Made by a program: the position numbers and the translations under genes. A stretch of 64,000 nucleotides of DNA from Pseudomonas fluorescens. Its GTDB lineage: Bacteria > Pseudomonadota > Gammaproteobacteria > Pseudomonadales > Pseudomonadaceae. A model generated the notes under the pieces. That model saw nothing but the letters and a program-made list of their open reading frames with translations. It was not told the origin of the DNA and did no database searches. This document shows positions 44,090-52,285 of this stretch, piece by piece; the stretch's first letter is position 1; each line of letters opens with the position of its first letter. The stretch lies in assembly GCF_001902145.1 (NCBI RefSeq), contig NZ_MRST01000019.1:124001-188000 (forward strand), read 5' to 3'.

Positions 44090-44991
44090 TGCGGGCTCTC
44101 TGATGAGTCAACTTTAGGAATAGGGTAATTCGGAATTTCGCCCAGGCGGCGCAAGCCGTTGAAGTGCAGCGGGTCGTCCAGATAACGCAGCATGACGGTT
44201 TGCCAGGTTTTGTCGGCAAAGGTCTGCACATGACCGCCACGGGTCAGTTGCAACACCCTGGGCGGTGGCGCCGCTTGATACAGGCGGATGCCATTGGCCA
44301 CCGGCACGATCGGGTCATCCAGGCTGTGGAACAGCAGCTTGGGCACACCGGTCAACCGGGGCATGGCATTGATCGCACTGTCGGCGTCGGGCACCAGCCA
44401 CGACAGCGGCACCTGCAACGGCCAGGTTAACCAGGAAGTGCTCAGGGCGAATTGTCCTACATCACGATAACTGGCAGGCACGCCATCCAGTACCAAGGCT
44501 TTTAGTTGGGCTAGACGCTCCGGGTGGGCTGCGAGGTAATGCACCGCCAGTGCACCGCCCAGGCTTTGGCCGAGAATAATCAGCGGTTGACCCTGGGTTT
44601 CAGGCGCCTTGTCGATCCAGCCGAATGCGGCGTCGATATCCTGATAGATCGCCGGCAACGACGGCTTGCCTTCCGACAGCCCATAGCCGCGATAGTCCAG
44701 CAACAGCACTTGATAACCCTGCTCCGGCAACCACCAACTGCCCCCCAGATGCCAGGCGAGGTTGCCGCCGTTGCCGTGCAAATGCAGGACTGTGCCCTTG
44801 AGCGGTACACCGGGTTTGGCCGGCAGCCACCAGGCGTGCAGTTTCACGCCATCTGCGGTGGTGAGCGTGATGTCGCGGTATTGCAGGTGGGCTTTTTCCG
44901 GGGTGAAGGGTAGGCCGGGCTCGGGGTAGAACAGCAAGGAGCTGCAGCCGTTCAATGTGAGTAGCAGGCATACAATGCCGAGGATTCTCAT
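44086..44991 (-). CDS. Alpha/beta hydrolase, envelope lipoprotein
   Basis: 301 aa from MRILGIVCLLLTLNGC, a compact lipoprotein signal with lipobox LNGC; a five-residue longer start (45006) is possible but lacks a Shine-Dalgarno, whereas GAGG precedes 44991. Alpha/beta-hydrolase fold: HGNGGN oxyanion motif, LLDYRGYGLSEGKP, nucleophile GQSLGGALAVHY (Ser), and the His near LTRGGHVQTF; the acid Asp is in LLFHSLDDPIVPV. Same family as the BEM46/ABHD13-type hydrolases. Cellular substrate unknown. Coupled to the 108-aa membrane protein downstream. Confidence 0.9.
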   Translation of the reverse strand: MRILGIVCLLLTLNGCSSLLFYPEPGLPFTPEKAHLQYRDITLTTADGVKLHAWWLPAKPGVPLKGTVLHLHGNGGNLAWHLGGSWWLPEQGYQVLLLDYRGYGLSEGKPSLPAIYQDIDAAFGWIDKAPETQGQPLIILGQSLGGALAVHYLAAHPERLAQLKALVLDGVPASYRDVGQFALSTSWLTWPLQVPLSWLVPDADSAINAMPRLTGVPKLLFHSLDDPIVPVANGIRLYQAAPPPRVLQLTRGGHVQTFADKTWQTVMLRYLDDPLHFNGLRRLGEIPNYPIPKVDSSESPQ

Positions 44992-45022
44992 CCGTTGAAA
45001 CCTCATGGTGATTGACGCCCAC

Positions 45023-45122
45023 TGTAGGAGCGAGCTTGCTCGCGAAGATCGTCAACGATAACGCAGTAATACTGAAGAAACGCGGCGCCCGAGAGTTCTT
45101 CGCGAGCAAGCTCGCTCCTACA
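45023..45122. repeat. REPIN (GTAGGAGCGAGC type)
   Basis: Inverted pair: left arm TGTAGGAGCGAGCTTGCTCG from 45023, right arm ends CGAGCTCGCTCCTACA-type at 45122, with about 45 bp between. Same sequence class as the 20101 copy. It lies upstream of the hydrolase gene and downstream of the DUF1704 gene. Confidence 0.9.
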
Positions 45123-45138
45123 AATAGGATTGCACTGG

Positions 45139-46416
45139 TCAGAGGATATTGGAGTAATCCGCCTCGATCCGGTCCAGGCTCAAGTGGTTGAGGAAGTTGG
45201 AGAAGCACATCCAGGCCGCCAGCGCGTTCATGTCACGGAACTGCTCCGGCAGGTACTTGGGCGGCACCACCAGGCCTTCGTCGACCAACTGGCGCAGGGT
45301 ACGCATGTCTTCAAGGGTGGTCTTGCCGCAGAACAGCAGCGGCACTTGTTCCAGCTTGCCTTTACGTACAGCGAGCTGGATGTAGTTGTAGACCATGATA
45401 AAGCCCTTGAGGTAGGACAAATCCTTGGTAAATGGCAGGCCGGTGGGCACCGAACCACGGAATACCCGGCTGGCATTCCCATAGCTTTCGGCCATTTCAA
45501 AGCCTTGCTCGCGGAAGAACTCGAACACCTGCAGGAAGTCGGCGCCCTCCTCCACCATATGGATGGCGCGAGTCCGGTTGGTGAGTTTGCGCAGGCGGCT
45601 GGGGTAGGAGGCAAACGTGATGATTTCCATCAGGATCGCCAGGCCTTCCTGGGTGACGGTAGACGACGGCGGGCCCTTGGACAGAAACGTGCAGATCGGC
45701 TGGTTCTGGCCGTTGAGGGTGGTGCCCACATGCACCAACCCTTCATGCACTTCGAGGGCGCGCACGTCGCGGTCGTTGAACATCGCATCGGCGCGGATCT
45801 TGATGTAGTCGGCGCCCGCCGCCGCATCGGCGACGATGCCGTCGGACTCGAACACGCGGATGGTCTCTTCGGCTTCGCCAAACACCTTGTTCAGGCGCGT
45901 TTGCAGCAGGCTGACCGCGTCCTTGGCGGTGAGGGTCTTGGCTTCGTCCTTGAGGTCACCCCGGCCATCGATGTTGTTCAGGTAGTCGGAGAGCATCAGG
46001 CCAAGGTCGGCCAGGGTCGGGTCGCCGGCGTGGAACGCATCGGAGGCGGCGCCGTAAAGCTCTTGGGAAATCAGGCCGAAGTCCTCGGTGCCGCGCGCTT
46101 CAAGCATGCGCACCACCATGCGGTATTCACGGCACATGCGCCGCATGATCTGCCCCACCGGACTGAATTGCCCAAGGCGACGGGTAATGTCGCGCTCGAT
46201 GTTCTGGAATTCCAGCTTCACCGCACTGGAATCGAACGACAGCGGCCGGTTCAGGTAGTAATCACGGTCTACGGCAGGCATCGCCTTGCCCTTGGCCTTG
46301 AGAAATCCCTGGCGAATATTCTCGTCCCATTTCACCGCATCGAGGACGCGGATCGGTGTTTGCGCCAGCACAATGCGATCGGACAAGGTGCGTATCGTCT
46401 GCTGGTAATCGTCCAC
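45139..46416 (-). CDS. DUF1704 protein (flavohemoprotein expression-modulating QEGLA-motif type)
   Basis: 425 aa. Carries HEGLVH (residues 224-229), an HExxxH zinc-site motif, and TQEGLA (255-260), the name motif whose Glu257 is placed as a third metal ligand. This is the fold family of the eukaryotic MATCAP tubulin carboxypeptidases (DUF1704). The rest is helical (EIITFASYPSRLRKLTN etc.). No signal peptide, so cytosolic. A metallopeptidase role is inference from the motif; the database name reflects an old expression-screen observation. Start MDDYQQTIRTLSDRIVL. Stands between two TetR/lipoprotein blocks, with REP elements on both sides. Confidence 0.88.
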   Translation of the reverse strand: MDDYQQTIRTLSDRIVLAQTPIRVLDAVKWDENIRQGFLKAKGKAMPAVDRDYYLNRPLSFDSSAVKLEFQNIERDITRRLGQFSPVGQIMRRMCREYRMVVRMLEARGTEDFGLISQELYGAASDAFHAGDPTLADLGLMLSDYLNNIDGRGDLKDEAKTLTAKDAVSLLQTRLNKVFGEAEETIRVFESDGIVADAAAGADYIKIRADAMFNDRDVRALEVHEGLVHVGTTLNGQNQPICTFLSKGPPSSTVTQEGLAILMEIITFASYPSRLRKLTNRTRAIHMVEEGADFLQVFEFFREQGFEMAESYGNASRVFRGSVPTGLPFTKDLSYLKGFIMVYNYIQLAVRKGKLEQVPLLFCGKTTLEDMRTLRQLVDEGLVVPPKYLPEQFRDMNALAAWMCFSNFLNHLSLDRIEADYSNIL

Positions 46417-46493
46417 CCGATGCTTCCTCTTTAAACGTTATTGGCCCACGCGCAGGTAGCGCACGGCTTCACATCTGAGCAGCAGGCCCATCA

Positions 46494-46522
46494 GAGGTGG
46501 GAGCTGGCTTGCCTGCACCCAC
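46494..46522. repeat. Solitary REP remnant
   Basis: GTGGGAGCTGGCTTGCCTG...CACCCAC: a single REP-type unit folding on itself, between the DUF1704 gene and the TetR gene. One arm has mutated (CACCCAC for CTCCCAC). Confidence 0.7.
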
Positions 46523-46544
46523 CCAAAGCAGATTGCGCACAGGG

Positions 46545-47249
46545 CTAGGCCGAGGCCAATACCAGGTGCATGTGACGCTTGAGGATTTCAAGCATCTCGT
46601 CACCCGTCAGAGGCTCTGCGCCGCCCAACAGGCCCTGATATTCCATCCGACTGATGATAGCCGTCAACACCTTGGCATCCTGCTGTGGCTCACGGGAACC
46701 CAATACCTGGAAAAACTGCCCGGTGCCCTGCAACAGGATCTGTTGATGGGAGCGTACCAGTTCGGCCAGGCGCGGGTTGAGCAGGGCTTCCTGGCGAAAA
46801 GCCTGCTCGGCCATCAGGTATTCGCGGCGGTTAGTCAGTTGGCGCAGCACATAATCGGCGGTCAGGCGCGCGATATCATCGGCCAGTTGCGAGCGCGACT
46901 CCGGGCTGCCGTCACCATAGGCGACCATCTCGCGCAACAGGCCTTCGTTGCGCACCCACAACTTGCCCATGAAAGCGGCGCTGCGCTCCACGTATTGGGC
47001 GAAGGTGTCGGTGAGCAGGTCGTCGATGTCTTTGAAGTAATAGGTGGTGGCCGACAGCGGCACCCCCGCCTCTGCCGCCACTGCCCGGTGACGTACGGCC
47101 CGCACGCCATCGCGCACGACGATACGCATGGCCGCATCGAGAATGTCTTGCCGGCGTTGCTCGCTGCCCCGCCGACTGGCCTTGCGGCCCTGGTACTGAA
47201 CGCTTTCAGCCACGGCAGCAGCAATGCCGGCGGCACCTTCTTGAGCCAT
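46545..47249 (-). CDS. TetR/AcrR-family transcriptional regulator
   Basis: 234 aa from ATG 47249 (MAQEGAAGIAAAVAESVQYQ). The helix-turn-helix follows a basic linker (QGRKASRRGSEQRRQDILDA; then GVRAVRHRAVAAEAGVPLSATTYYF). The C-terminal ligand domain ends VLASA. The chosen start has a GGTGA Shine-Dalgarno; ATG 47270 is an alternative. No divergent target gene is obvious: upstream lies the lysS terminator. As I recall, P. aeruginosa has a TetR gene at the same place next to lysS. Confidence 0.88.
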   Translation of the reverse strand: MAQEGAAGIAAAVAESVQYQGRKASRRGSEQRRQDILDAAMRIVVRDGVRAVRHRAVAAEAGVPLSATTYYFKDIDDLLTDTFAQYVERSAAFMGKLWVRNEGLLREMVAYGDGSPESRSQLADDIARLTADYVLRQLTNRREYLMAEQAFRQEALLNPRLAELVRSHQQILLQGTGQFFQVLGSREPQQDAKVLTAIISRMEYQGLLGGAEPLTGDEMLEILKRHMHLVLASA

Positions 47250-47324
47250 TACGCGGTTCACCACACACATCCTTGAATAGAACAAAACCTGGCGCTGTTT
47301 GCTTGACACTAGTACAGGCCACAT

Positions 47325-47352
47325 AAAAAAGCCGCCTTATAAAAGGCGGCTT
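47325..47352 (-). terminator. Rho-independent terminator of lysS
   Basis: Perfect 10-bp stem AAGCCGCCTT/AAGGCGGCTT, 4-base loop, TTTTTT on the minus strand. It lies 16 bp after the lysS stop. Confidence 0.92.
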
Positions 47353-47367
47353 CGGATTTCGCTACGG

Positions 47368-48870
47368 TTACGCTTGTGGCCGCATGTGCGGGAACAGGAT
47401 CACGTCGCGGATCGACGGCGAGTTGGTCAACAACATCACCAGACGGTCGATACCGATACCTTCACCGGCAGTCGGCGGCATGCCGTATTCCAGGGCACGT
47501 ACGAAGTCGGCATCGTAGTGCATGGCTTCGTCATCGCCGGCGTCCTTGTCGGCCACCTGGGCCATGAAGCGCTCGGCCTGGTCTTCCGCGTCGTTAAGCT
47601 CGGAATAGGCGTTGGCGATTTCGCGGCCACCGATGAACAGCTCGAAACGGTCGGTAACGTTCGGGTTGTCGTCGTTGCGACGAGCCAGCGGCGACACTTC
47701 GAACGGGTACTGGGTAATGAAGTGCGGCTGTTCCAGCTTGTGCTCCACCAGTTCTTCAAAAATCATCACCTGCAGCTTGCCCAGGCCTTCGAAGCCCAGC
47801 ACCTTGGCGCCGGCTTTCTTGGCAATGGCACGGGCCTTGTCGATGTCGTTGAGGTCGCCAGCGGTCAGCTCGGGGTTGTACTTGAGGATCGAGTCGAACA
47901 CCGACAGACGCACGAATGGCTCGCCGAAGTGGAACACCTTGTCGCCGTACGGCACGTCTGTGCTGCCCAGCACCAGCTGTGCCAGCTCGCGGAACAGCTC
48001 TTCGGTCAGGTCCATGTTGTCTTCGTAGTCGGCGTAGGCCTGGTAGAACTCCAACATGGTGAATTCAGGGTTGTGACGGGTCGAGACACCTTCGTTACGG
48101 AAGTTTCGGTTGATCTCGAATACTTTCTCGAAGCCACCAACAACAAGCCGCTTGAGGTACAGCTCAGGCGCAATGCGCAAGAACATTTCCATGTCCAGCG
48201 CGTTGTGGTGGGTTTCGAACGGCTTGGCTGCGGCACCACCCGGGATGGTCTGCAGCATCGGGGTTTCCACTTCCAGGAAGTCACGCTGCATCAGGAAACT
48301 GCGGATGTGGGCAATGACTTGCGAGCGCACGCGGAAGGTCTGGCGCACGTCTTCATTGACGATCAGGTCAACGTAGCGCTGGCGATAGCGCTGTTCGGTG
48401 TCGGTCAGGCCGTGGTGCTTGTCTGGCAGCGGGCGCAGGGACTTGGTCAGCAGGCGTACATTGGTCATCTCGACGTACAGGTCGCCCTTGCCGGAACGGG
48501 CCAGGGTGCCTTCGGCTGCGATGATGTCGCCCATGTCCCAGGTTTTCACCGAGGCCAGGGTTTCTTCGGACAGGGTCTTGCGGTTGACGTAGACCTGGAT
48601 GCGACCGGTCATGTCCTGGATCACCATGAATGAGCCACGGTTGAGCATGATGCGACCTGCCACCTTGACCGGGATCGCAGCCTCTGCCAGTTCTTCCTTG
48701 GTCTTGTCCGCGTATTGCTTCTGCAAGGCATCGCAGTAGTTGTCGCGACGGAAGTCGTTGGGGAAGGCGTTACCCTTGGCGCGCTCGGCAGCAAGCTTTT
48801 CCTTGCGCAGGGCGATCAGGGAGTTTTCTTCCTGTTGCAGGGCTTGCGGGTCGAGTTGTTGGTCGCTCAT
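47368..48870 (-). CDS. lysS: Lysyl-tRNA synthetase, class II
   Basis: 500 aa. N-terminal OB-fold anticodon domain ([20 protein letters not shown]), then class II catalytic domain: motif 1 around [20 protein letters not shown], motif 2 [20 protein letters not shown], motif 3 [14 protein letters not shown]. The C-terminus ends LFPHMRPQA, as usual. Lies 79 bp downstream of prfB on the same strand, with a REP fragment in the gap. The pair prfB-lysS is widely conserved. Confidence 0.98.
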   Translation of the reverse strand: MSDQQLDPQALQQEENSLIALRKEKLAAERAKGNAFPNDFRRDNYCDALQKQYADKTKEELAEAAIPVKVAGRIMLNRGSFMVIQDMTGRIQVYVNRKTLSEETLASVKTWDMGDIIAAEGTLARSGKGDLYVEMTNVRLLTKSLRPLPDKHHGLTDTEQRYRQRYVDLIVNEDVRQTFRVRSQVIAHIRSFLMQRDFLEVETPMLQTIPGGAAAKPFETHHNALDMEMFLRIAPELYLKRLVVGGFEKVFEINRNFRNEGVSTRHNPEFTMLEFYQAYADYEDNMDLTEELFRELAQLVLGSTDVPYGDKVFHFGEPFVRLSVFDSILKYNPELTAGDLNDIDKARAIAKKAGAKVLGFEGLGKLQVMIFEELVEHKLEQPHFITQYPFEVSPLARRNDDNPNVTDRFELFIGGREIANAYSELNDAEDQAERFMAQVADKDAGDDEAMHYDADFVRALEYGMPPTAGEGIGIDRLVMLLTNSPSIRDVILFPHMRPQA

Positions 48871-48916
48871 GTCTTTAAATATTCCATCAGGTTCGTTGCC
48901 CCCAGCCTTCGGCGGG

Positions 48917-48942
48917 GGATCGCGGGCAAGCCCGCTCCCACA
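48917..48942. repeat. Solitary REP unit in the lysS-prfB gap
   Basis: GCGGGCAAGCCCGCTCCCACAG: half of a REPIN. It could moderate read-through from prfB into lysS by forming a hairpin. Confidence 0.7.
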
Positions 48943-48949
48943 GAGGGTA

Positions 48950-50045
48950 TTAGAGGCCGGATTTCAGGCTGGCTTCCAGGTATTCGTCGATATCACCGTC
49001 GAGTACCTTGTCGCAGTCGCTGCGTTCGATGTTAGTGCGCAGATCCTTGATCCGCGAGGCATCGAGCACGTACGAACGGATCTGGTGGCCCCAGCCGATA
49101 TCCGACTTGGTGTCTTCCAGCGCCTGGGAAGCGGCGTTGCGCTTCTGCATTTCCTGCTCGTACAACTTGGCCCGCAGCATTTTCATGGCGGTGTCCTTGT
49201 TGGCGTGCTGGGAACGTTCGTTCTGGCAGCTGACCACGGTGTTGGTCGGTACGTGGGTAATACGTACGGCCGAGTCAGTGGTGTTTACGTGCTGGCCACC
49301 GGCGCCGGAGGAACGGTAGGTGTCGATCCGCAGGTCGGCCGGGTTGATCTCGATTTCCACTTTGTCGTCGATCTCTGGCGAGACGAACACCGCAGAGAAT
49401 GAGGTGTGGCGACGGTTGCCGGAGTCGAACGGGCTCTTGCGCACCAGGCGGTGCACGCCGATTTCGGTACGCAACCAGCCAAAGGCGTATTCGCCCTTGA
49501 TGTGCACGGTCGCGCCCTTGATACCGGCCACTTCACCGGCAGACAGTTCCATGATGGTCGCGTCGAAACCGCGTTTGTCGGCCCAGCGCAGGTACATGCG
49601 CAGCAGGATGTTGGCCCAGTCCTGGGCCTCGGTGCCACCGGAACCGGCCTGGATGTCCAGGTAGGCGTTGTTCGGGTCCATTTCATGGCTGAACATGCGG
49701 CGGAATTCAAGCTTGGCGAGGTTTTCCTCGAGACGGGCCAGCTCGGCGACAACATCGCCCACTGCGCCTTCGTCGTTTTCTTCGACGGCCATGTCCAGCA
49801 GGTCGCGGCAATCACCCAGGCCAGTGTTCAGTTCGTCGAGGGTATCGACGATCTGTGCCAGCGCAGCGCGCTCGCGCCCCAGTTCCTGGGCGTATTCAGG
49901 TTTGTTCCAGACACTCGGATCTTCAAGCTCGCGATTGACCTCGGTCAGACGCTCATGCTTTTGATCGTAGTCAAAGATACCCCCGAATAGTTTCGGAGCG
50001 CTCGGACAGGTCCTTGATGGTGTTAAGGATCGGGTTGATTTCCAT
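48950..50045 (-). CDS. prfB: Peptide chain release factor 2, with +1 programmed frameshift
   Basis: RF2, which terminates at UGA and UAA. The mRNA begins ATG at 50045, reads 24 codons ([20 protein letters not shown] then RGYL) and meets an in-frame TGA at 49973-49971. A +1 shift on CTT-TGAC continues at GAC 49972 and runs to the stop at 48950, giving 364 aa. Marks: SPF stop-codon tripeptide ([11 protein letters not shown]), GGQ in [14 protein letters not shown]. Coordinates therefore join 50045-49974 with 49972-48950. Any annotation that starts at an internal Met loses the N-terminus. Confidence 0.96.
49970..49985 (-). promoter_or_regulatory. prfB recoding site (SD-like GGGGG plus CTT TGA C)
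   Basis: The minus strand reads CGGGGGTATCTTTGAC: an internal Shine-Dalgarno-like G-run three bases before the slippery CTT, then the TGA. This is the same layout as the E. coli prfB site, where RF2 shortage favours the +1 shift and so autoregulates the protein. Confidence 0.96.
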
Positions 50046-50172
50046 GGCGGGCAGCACTCGTTGGCGAACTTTTGAAAGCCGGCGAGTATAACGGCAAACG
50101 GCTGGAAACGGCAGCCCGCTTGGTCGAAAAGGCGGGGGTTTGTACAGGATCCATAGGCAGATAGAGATCAAA

Positions 50173-50200
50173 TGTGGGAGCTGGCTTGCCTGCTCCCACA
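50173..50200. repeat. Solitary REP hairpin
   Basis: TGTGGGAGC tggcttgcct GCTCCCACA: a nine-base perfect stem, single REP unit, just beyond the end of wspR. It could end the wsp transcript. Confidence 0.85.
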
Positions 50201-50220
50201 GGGGCGCGCGGCGCTTGGGA

Positions 50221-51222
50221 TTATTCGATACCAACCTGATTACGCCCATTATGCTTGGCAGTGTACAAGCCCTTGTCCGCCGCCATGATCAACTGCCGAC
50301 AGTCCGTACCCTGAACCGGCGTCAACGTCGACAGCCCAATACTGATGGTCAGGCTGGCACCTTCAGCCGGGGCGATGTGGGGGATTTTCAACGCGGCCAC
50401 GGCCATTCGCAGTTTTTCGGCTACCAGGCGTGCGCCGCCCGGCGAGGTGTTGGGCAGGACCAGTGCGAACTCTTCGCCACCGTAACGCGCCGGCAAATCC
50501 GAAGGGCGGCTGCTGGCTTCACGGATGGTGTTGGCGACTTTGCGCAGGGCTTCGTCGCCCTCGACGTGGCCGAAGCTGTCGTTGTAGGTCTTGAAGAAGT
50601 CCACATCGATCATCAGCAACGAGAGTTGGGTCTGGTCGCGCATGGCTCGGCGCCATTCCAGTTCCAGGTATTCGTCGAAGTGGCGGCGGTTGGACAGCCC
50701 GGTCAGGCCATCGGAGTTCATCAGGCGTTGCAGCACCAGGTTGGTGTCCAGCAACTGTTGCTGGCTGACCCGCAACGCACGGTAGGCCGCGTCGCGCTGT
50801 AACAGAGTCATGTAGGACCGCGAGTGATAGCGGATACGCGCCACCAGTTCGATGTTGTCCGGCAGCTTGACCAGGTAATCGTTGGCCCCGGCCGCAAAGG
50901 CCGCGCTTTTGATCAGTGGGTCCTCCTTGGTGGACAGCACGATGATCGGGATATTCGCGGTGGCCGGGTGATTGCGGTACTCGCGCACCAGGGTAAGGCC
51001 ATCCAGACCCGGCATCACCAGGTCTTGCAGGATCACCGTGGGCTTGATGCGGATCGCCTGGGCAATTGCCTGGTGCGGGTCGGCGCAAAAGTGGAAGTCG
51101 ATGTTCTCTTCATGGGCCAGGCCACGCCGCACGGCTTCACCGATCATGGCCTGGTCGTCGACCAGCAGCACCATGGCGGCGTTTTCGTCGGTCTTGAAGT
51201 CGTCGAGCTGTAAATCATTCAT
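50221..51222 (-). CDS. wspR: Diguanylate cyclase response regulator WspR
   Basis: Output of the Wsp system: makes c-di-GMP when phosphorylated by WspE. 333 aa. REC domain, residues 15-135, with phospho-acceptor Asp67 in [10 protein letters not shown]; a helical linker 135-170; GGDEF domain with active site GGEEF (248-252) and, five residues before it, an RxxD I-site (RPSD, 239-242) for product inhibition. The ATG at 51222 has an AGGTGA Shine-Dalgarno, and the gap to wspF is 52 bp, the only real gap in the cluster. Confidence 0.96.
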   Translation of the reverse strand: MNDLQLDDFKTDENAAMVLLVDDQAMIGEAVRRGLAHEENIDFHFCADPHQAIAQAIRIKPTVILQDLVMPGLDGLTLVREYRNHPATANIPIIVLSTKEDPLIKSAAFAAGANDYLVKLPDNIELVARIRYHSRSYMTLLQRDAAYRALRVSQQQLLDTNLVLQRLMNSDGLTGLSNRRHFDEYLELEWRRAMRDQTQLSLLMIDVDFFKTYNDSFGHVEGDEALRKVANTIREASSRPSDLPARYGGEEFALVLPNTSPGGARLVAEKLRMAVAALKIPHIAPAEGASLTISIGLSTLTPVQGTDCRQLIMAADKGLYTAKHNGRNQVGIE

Positions 51223-51274
51223 GTGCAATCACCTGAATTACTACCTGCAAGCCAGCACGGCGGGAGATTTTTGT

Positions 51275-52285
51275 TCATTTTGCAAAGATCTCCAGCAATC
51301 GGGGCGCAATTCTATCCAGTGGGCGAATTTCAACAGCAGCGTCAATCGCCGCCGCCGCTTTGGGCATGCCATACACCGCCGAGCTCTGTTGGTCCTGGGC
51401 GATGGTCAAATATCCTTGTTCGCGCATCAACTTGAGGCCCTGGGCCCCGTCGCGCCCCATGCCGGTCAGTAGTACGCCGACGGCGTCACCGTTCCAGTAA
51501 CTGGCGACGCTTTCGAAAAACACGTCGATGGAGGGCCGGTAAATCTCGTTCACCGGCTCTGCGGTATAGGCTAGCGTGCCATTTTTCAACAAGCGAATAT
51601 GGTGGTTGGTGCCGGCCAGCAATACCACGCCAGCCTGGGGCGCCTGGCCCTCACAGGCCAGGCGCACCGGCAGGCCGGAGGCGCTGCTCAGCCACTCGGC
51701 CATGCCGGCGGCGAAGACCTGGTCCACATGCTGTACCAGCACGATGGCGGCGGGAAAATCCCGCGGCAAACCCTTGAGCAGAACTTCCAGTGCCGCCGGC
51801 CCACCGGCCGAAGAACCAATGGCCACCAGCCGTTGACGCTTGCCGGTGACCCGCTGCGGCGGGGTTTCGGCACGCACCCGCGTGCCGCGCTGGCCGATCA
51901 GCCAGCCAATATTGAGGATTTTGCGCAGCAGGGGCGCGGCCGCATCCTTGGGGTTGCCCACGCCCAATGCCGGGGTGTCCACCACATCCAGGGCGCCGTG
52001 GCCCATGGCTTCGAATACACGGCTGACGTTGGCCTGGCGGTCGACGGTGACAATCACGATCGGGCAAGGCGTGTCGGCCATGATCTGCCGGGTGGCCTCC
52101 ACCCCATCCATCACCGGCATGATCAGATCCATCAGGATCAGGTCCGGGGTCAGCTCGGCGCAACGCTGCACCGCTTCCAGGCCATTACTGGCCACCCACA
52201 CCACCTCGTGGGCGGGCTCGTAGCTCAGGGCGCGGCGCAAAGCCTCCACCGCCAGGGGCATGTCATTGACGATCGCAATCCTCAT
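51275..52285 (-). CDS. wspF: CheB-type methylesterase WspF
   Basis: Demethylates WspA, resetting the signal; loss-of-function mutants are constitutively active (wrinkly spreaders). 336 aa. REC domain with Asp53 (LILMDLIMPVMDG); a linker; catalytic domain with nucleophile region AIGSSAGGPAALE (Ser159), His in LVQHVDQVF and Asp in TGMGRDGAQGL. The start overlaps the wspE stop by four bases. All catalytic residues are intact, so this strain is not an obvious wspF mutant. Confidence 0.96.
   Translation of the reverse strand: MRIAIVNDMPLAVEALRRALSYEPAHEVVWVASNGLEAVQRCAELTPDLILMDLIMPVMDGVEATRQIMADTPCPIVIVTVDRQANVSRVFEAMGHGALDVVDTPALGVGNPKDAAAPLLRKILNIGWLIGQRGTRVRAETPPQRVTGKRQRLVAIGSSAGGPAALEVLLKGLPRDFPAAIVLVQHVDQVFAAGMAEWLSSASGLPVRLACEGQAPQAGVVLLAGTNHHIRLLKNGTLAYTAEPVNEIYRPSIDVFFESVASYWNGDAVGVLLTGMGRDGAQGLKLMREQGYLTIAQDQQSSAVYGMPKAAAAIDAAVEIRPLDRIAPRLLEIFAK

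Noticed and set aside
48950..49792. prfB starting at an internal Met (280 aa)
   Set aside because: The upstream 24 codons, frameshift site and conserved N-terminal sequence show that the real start is at 50045.
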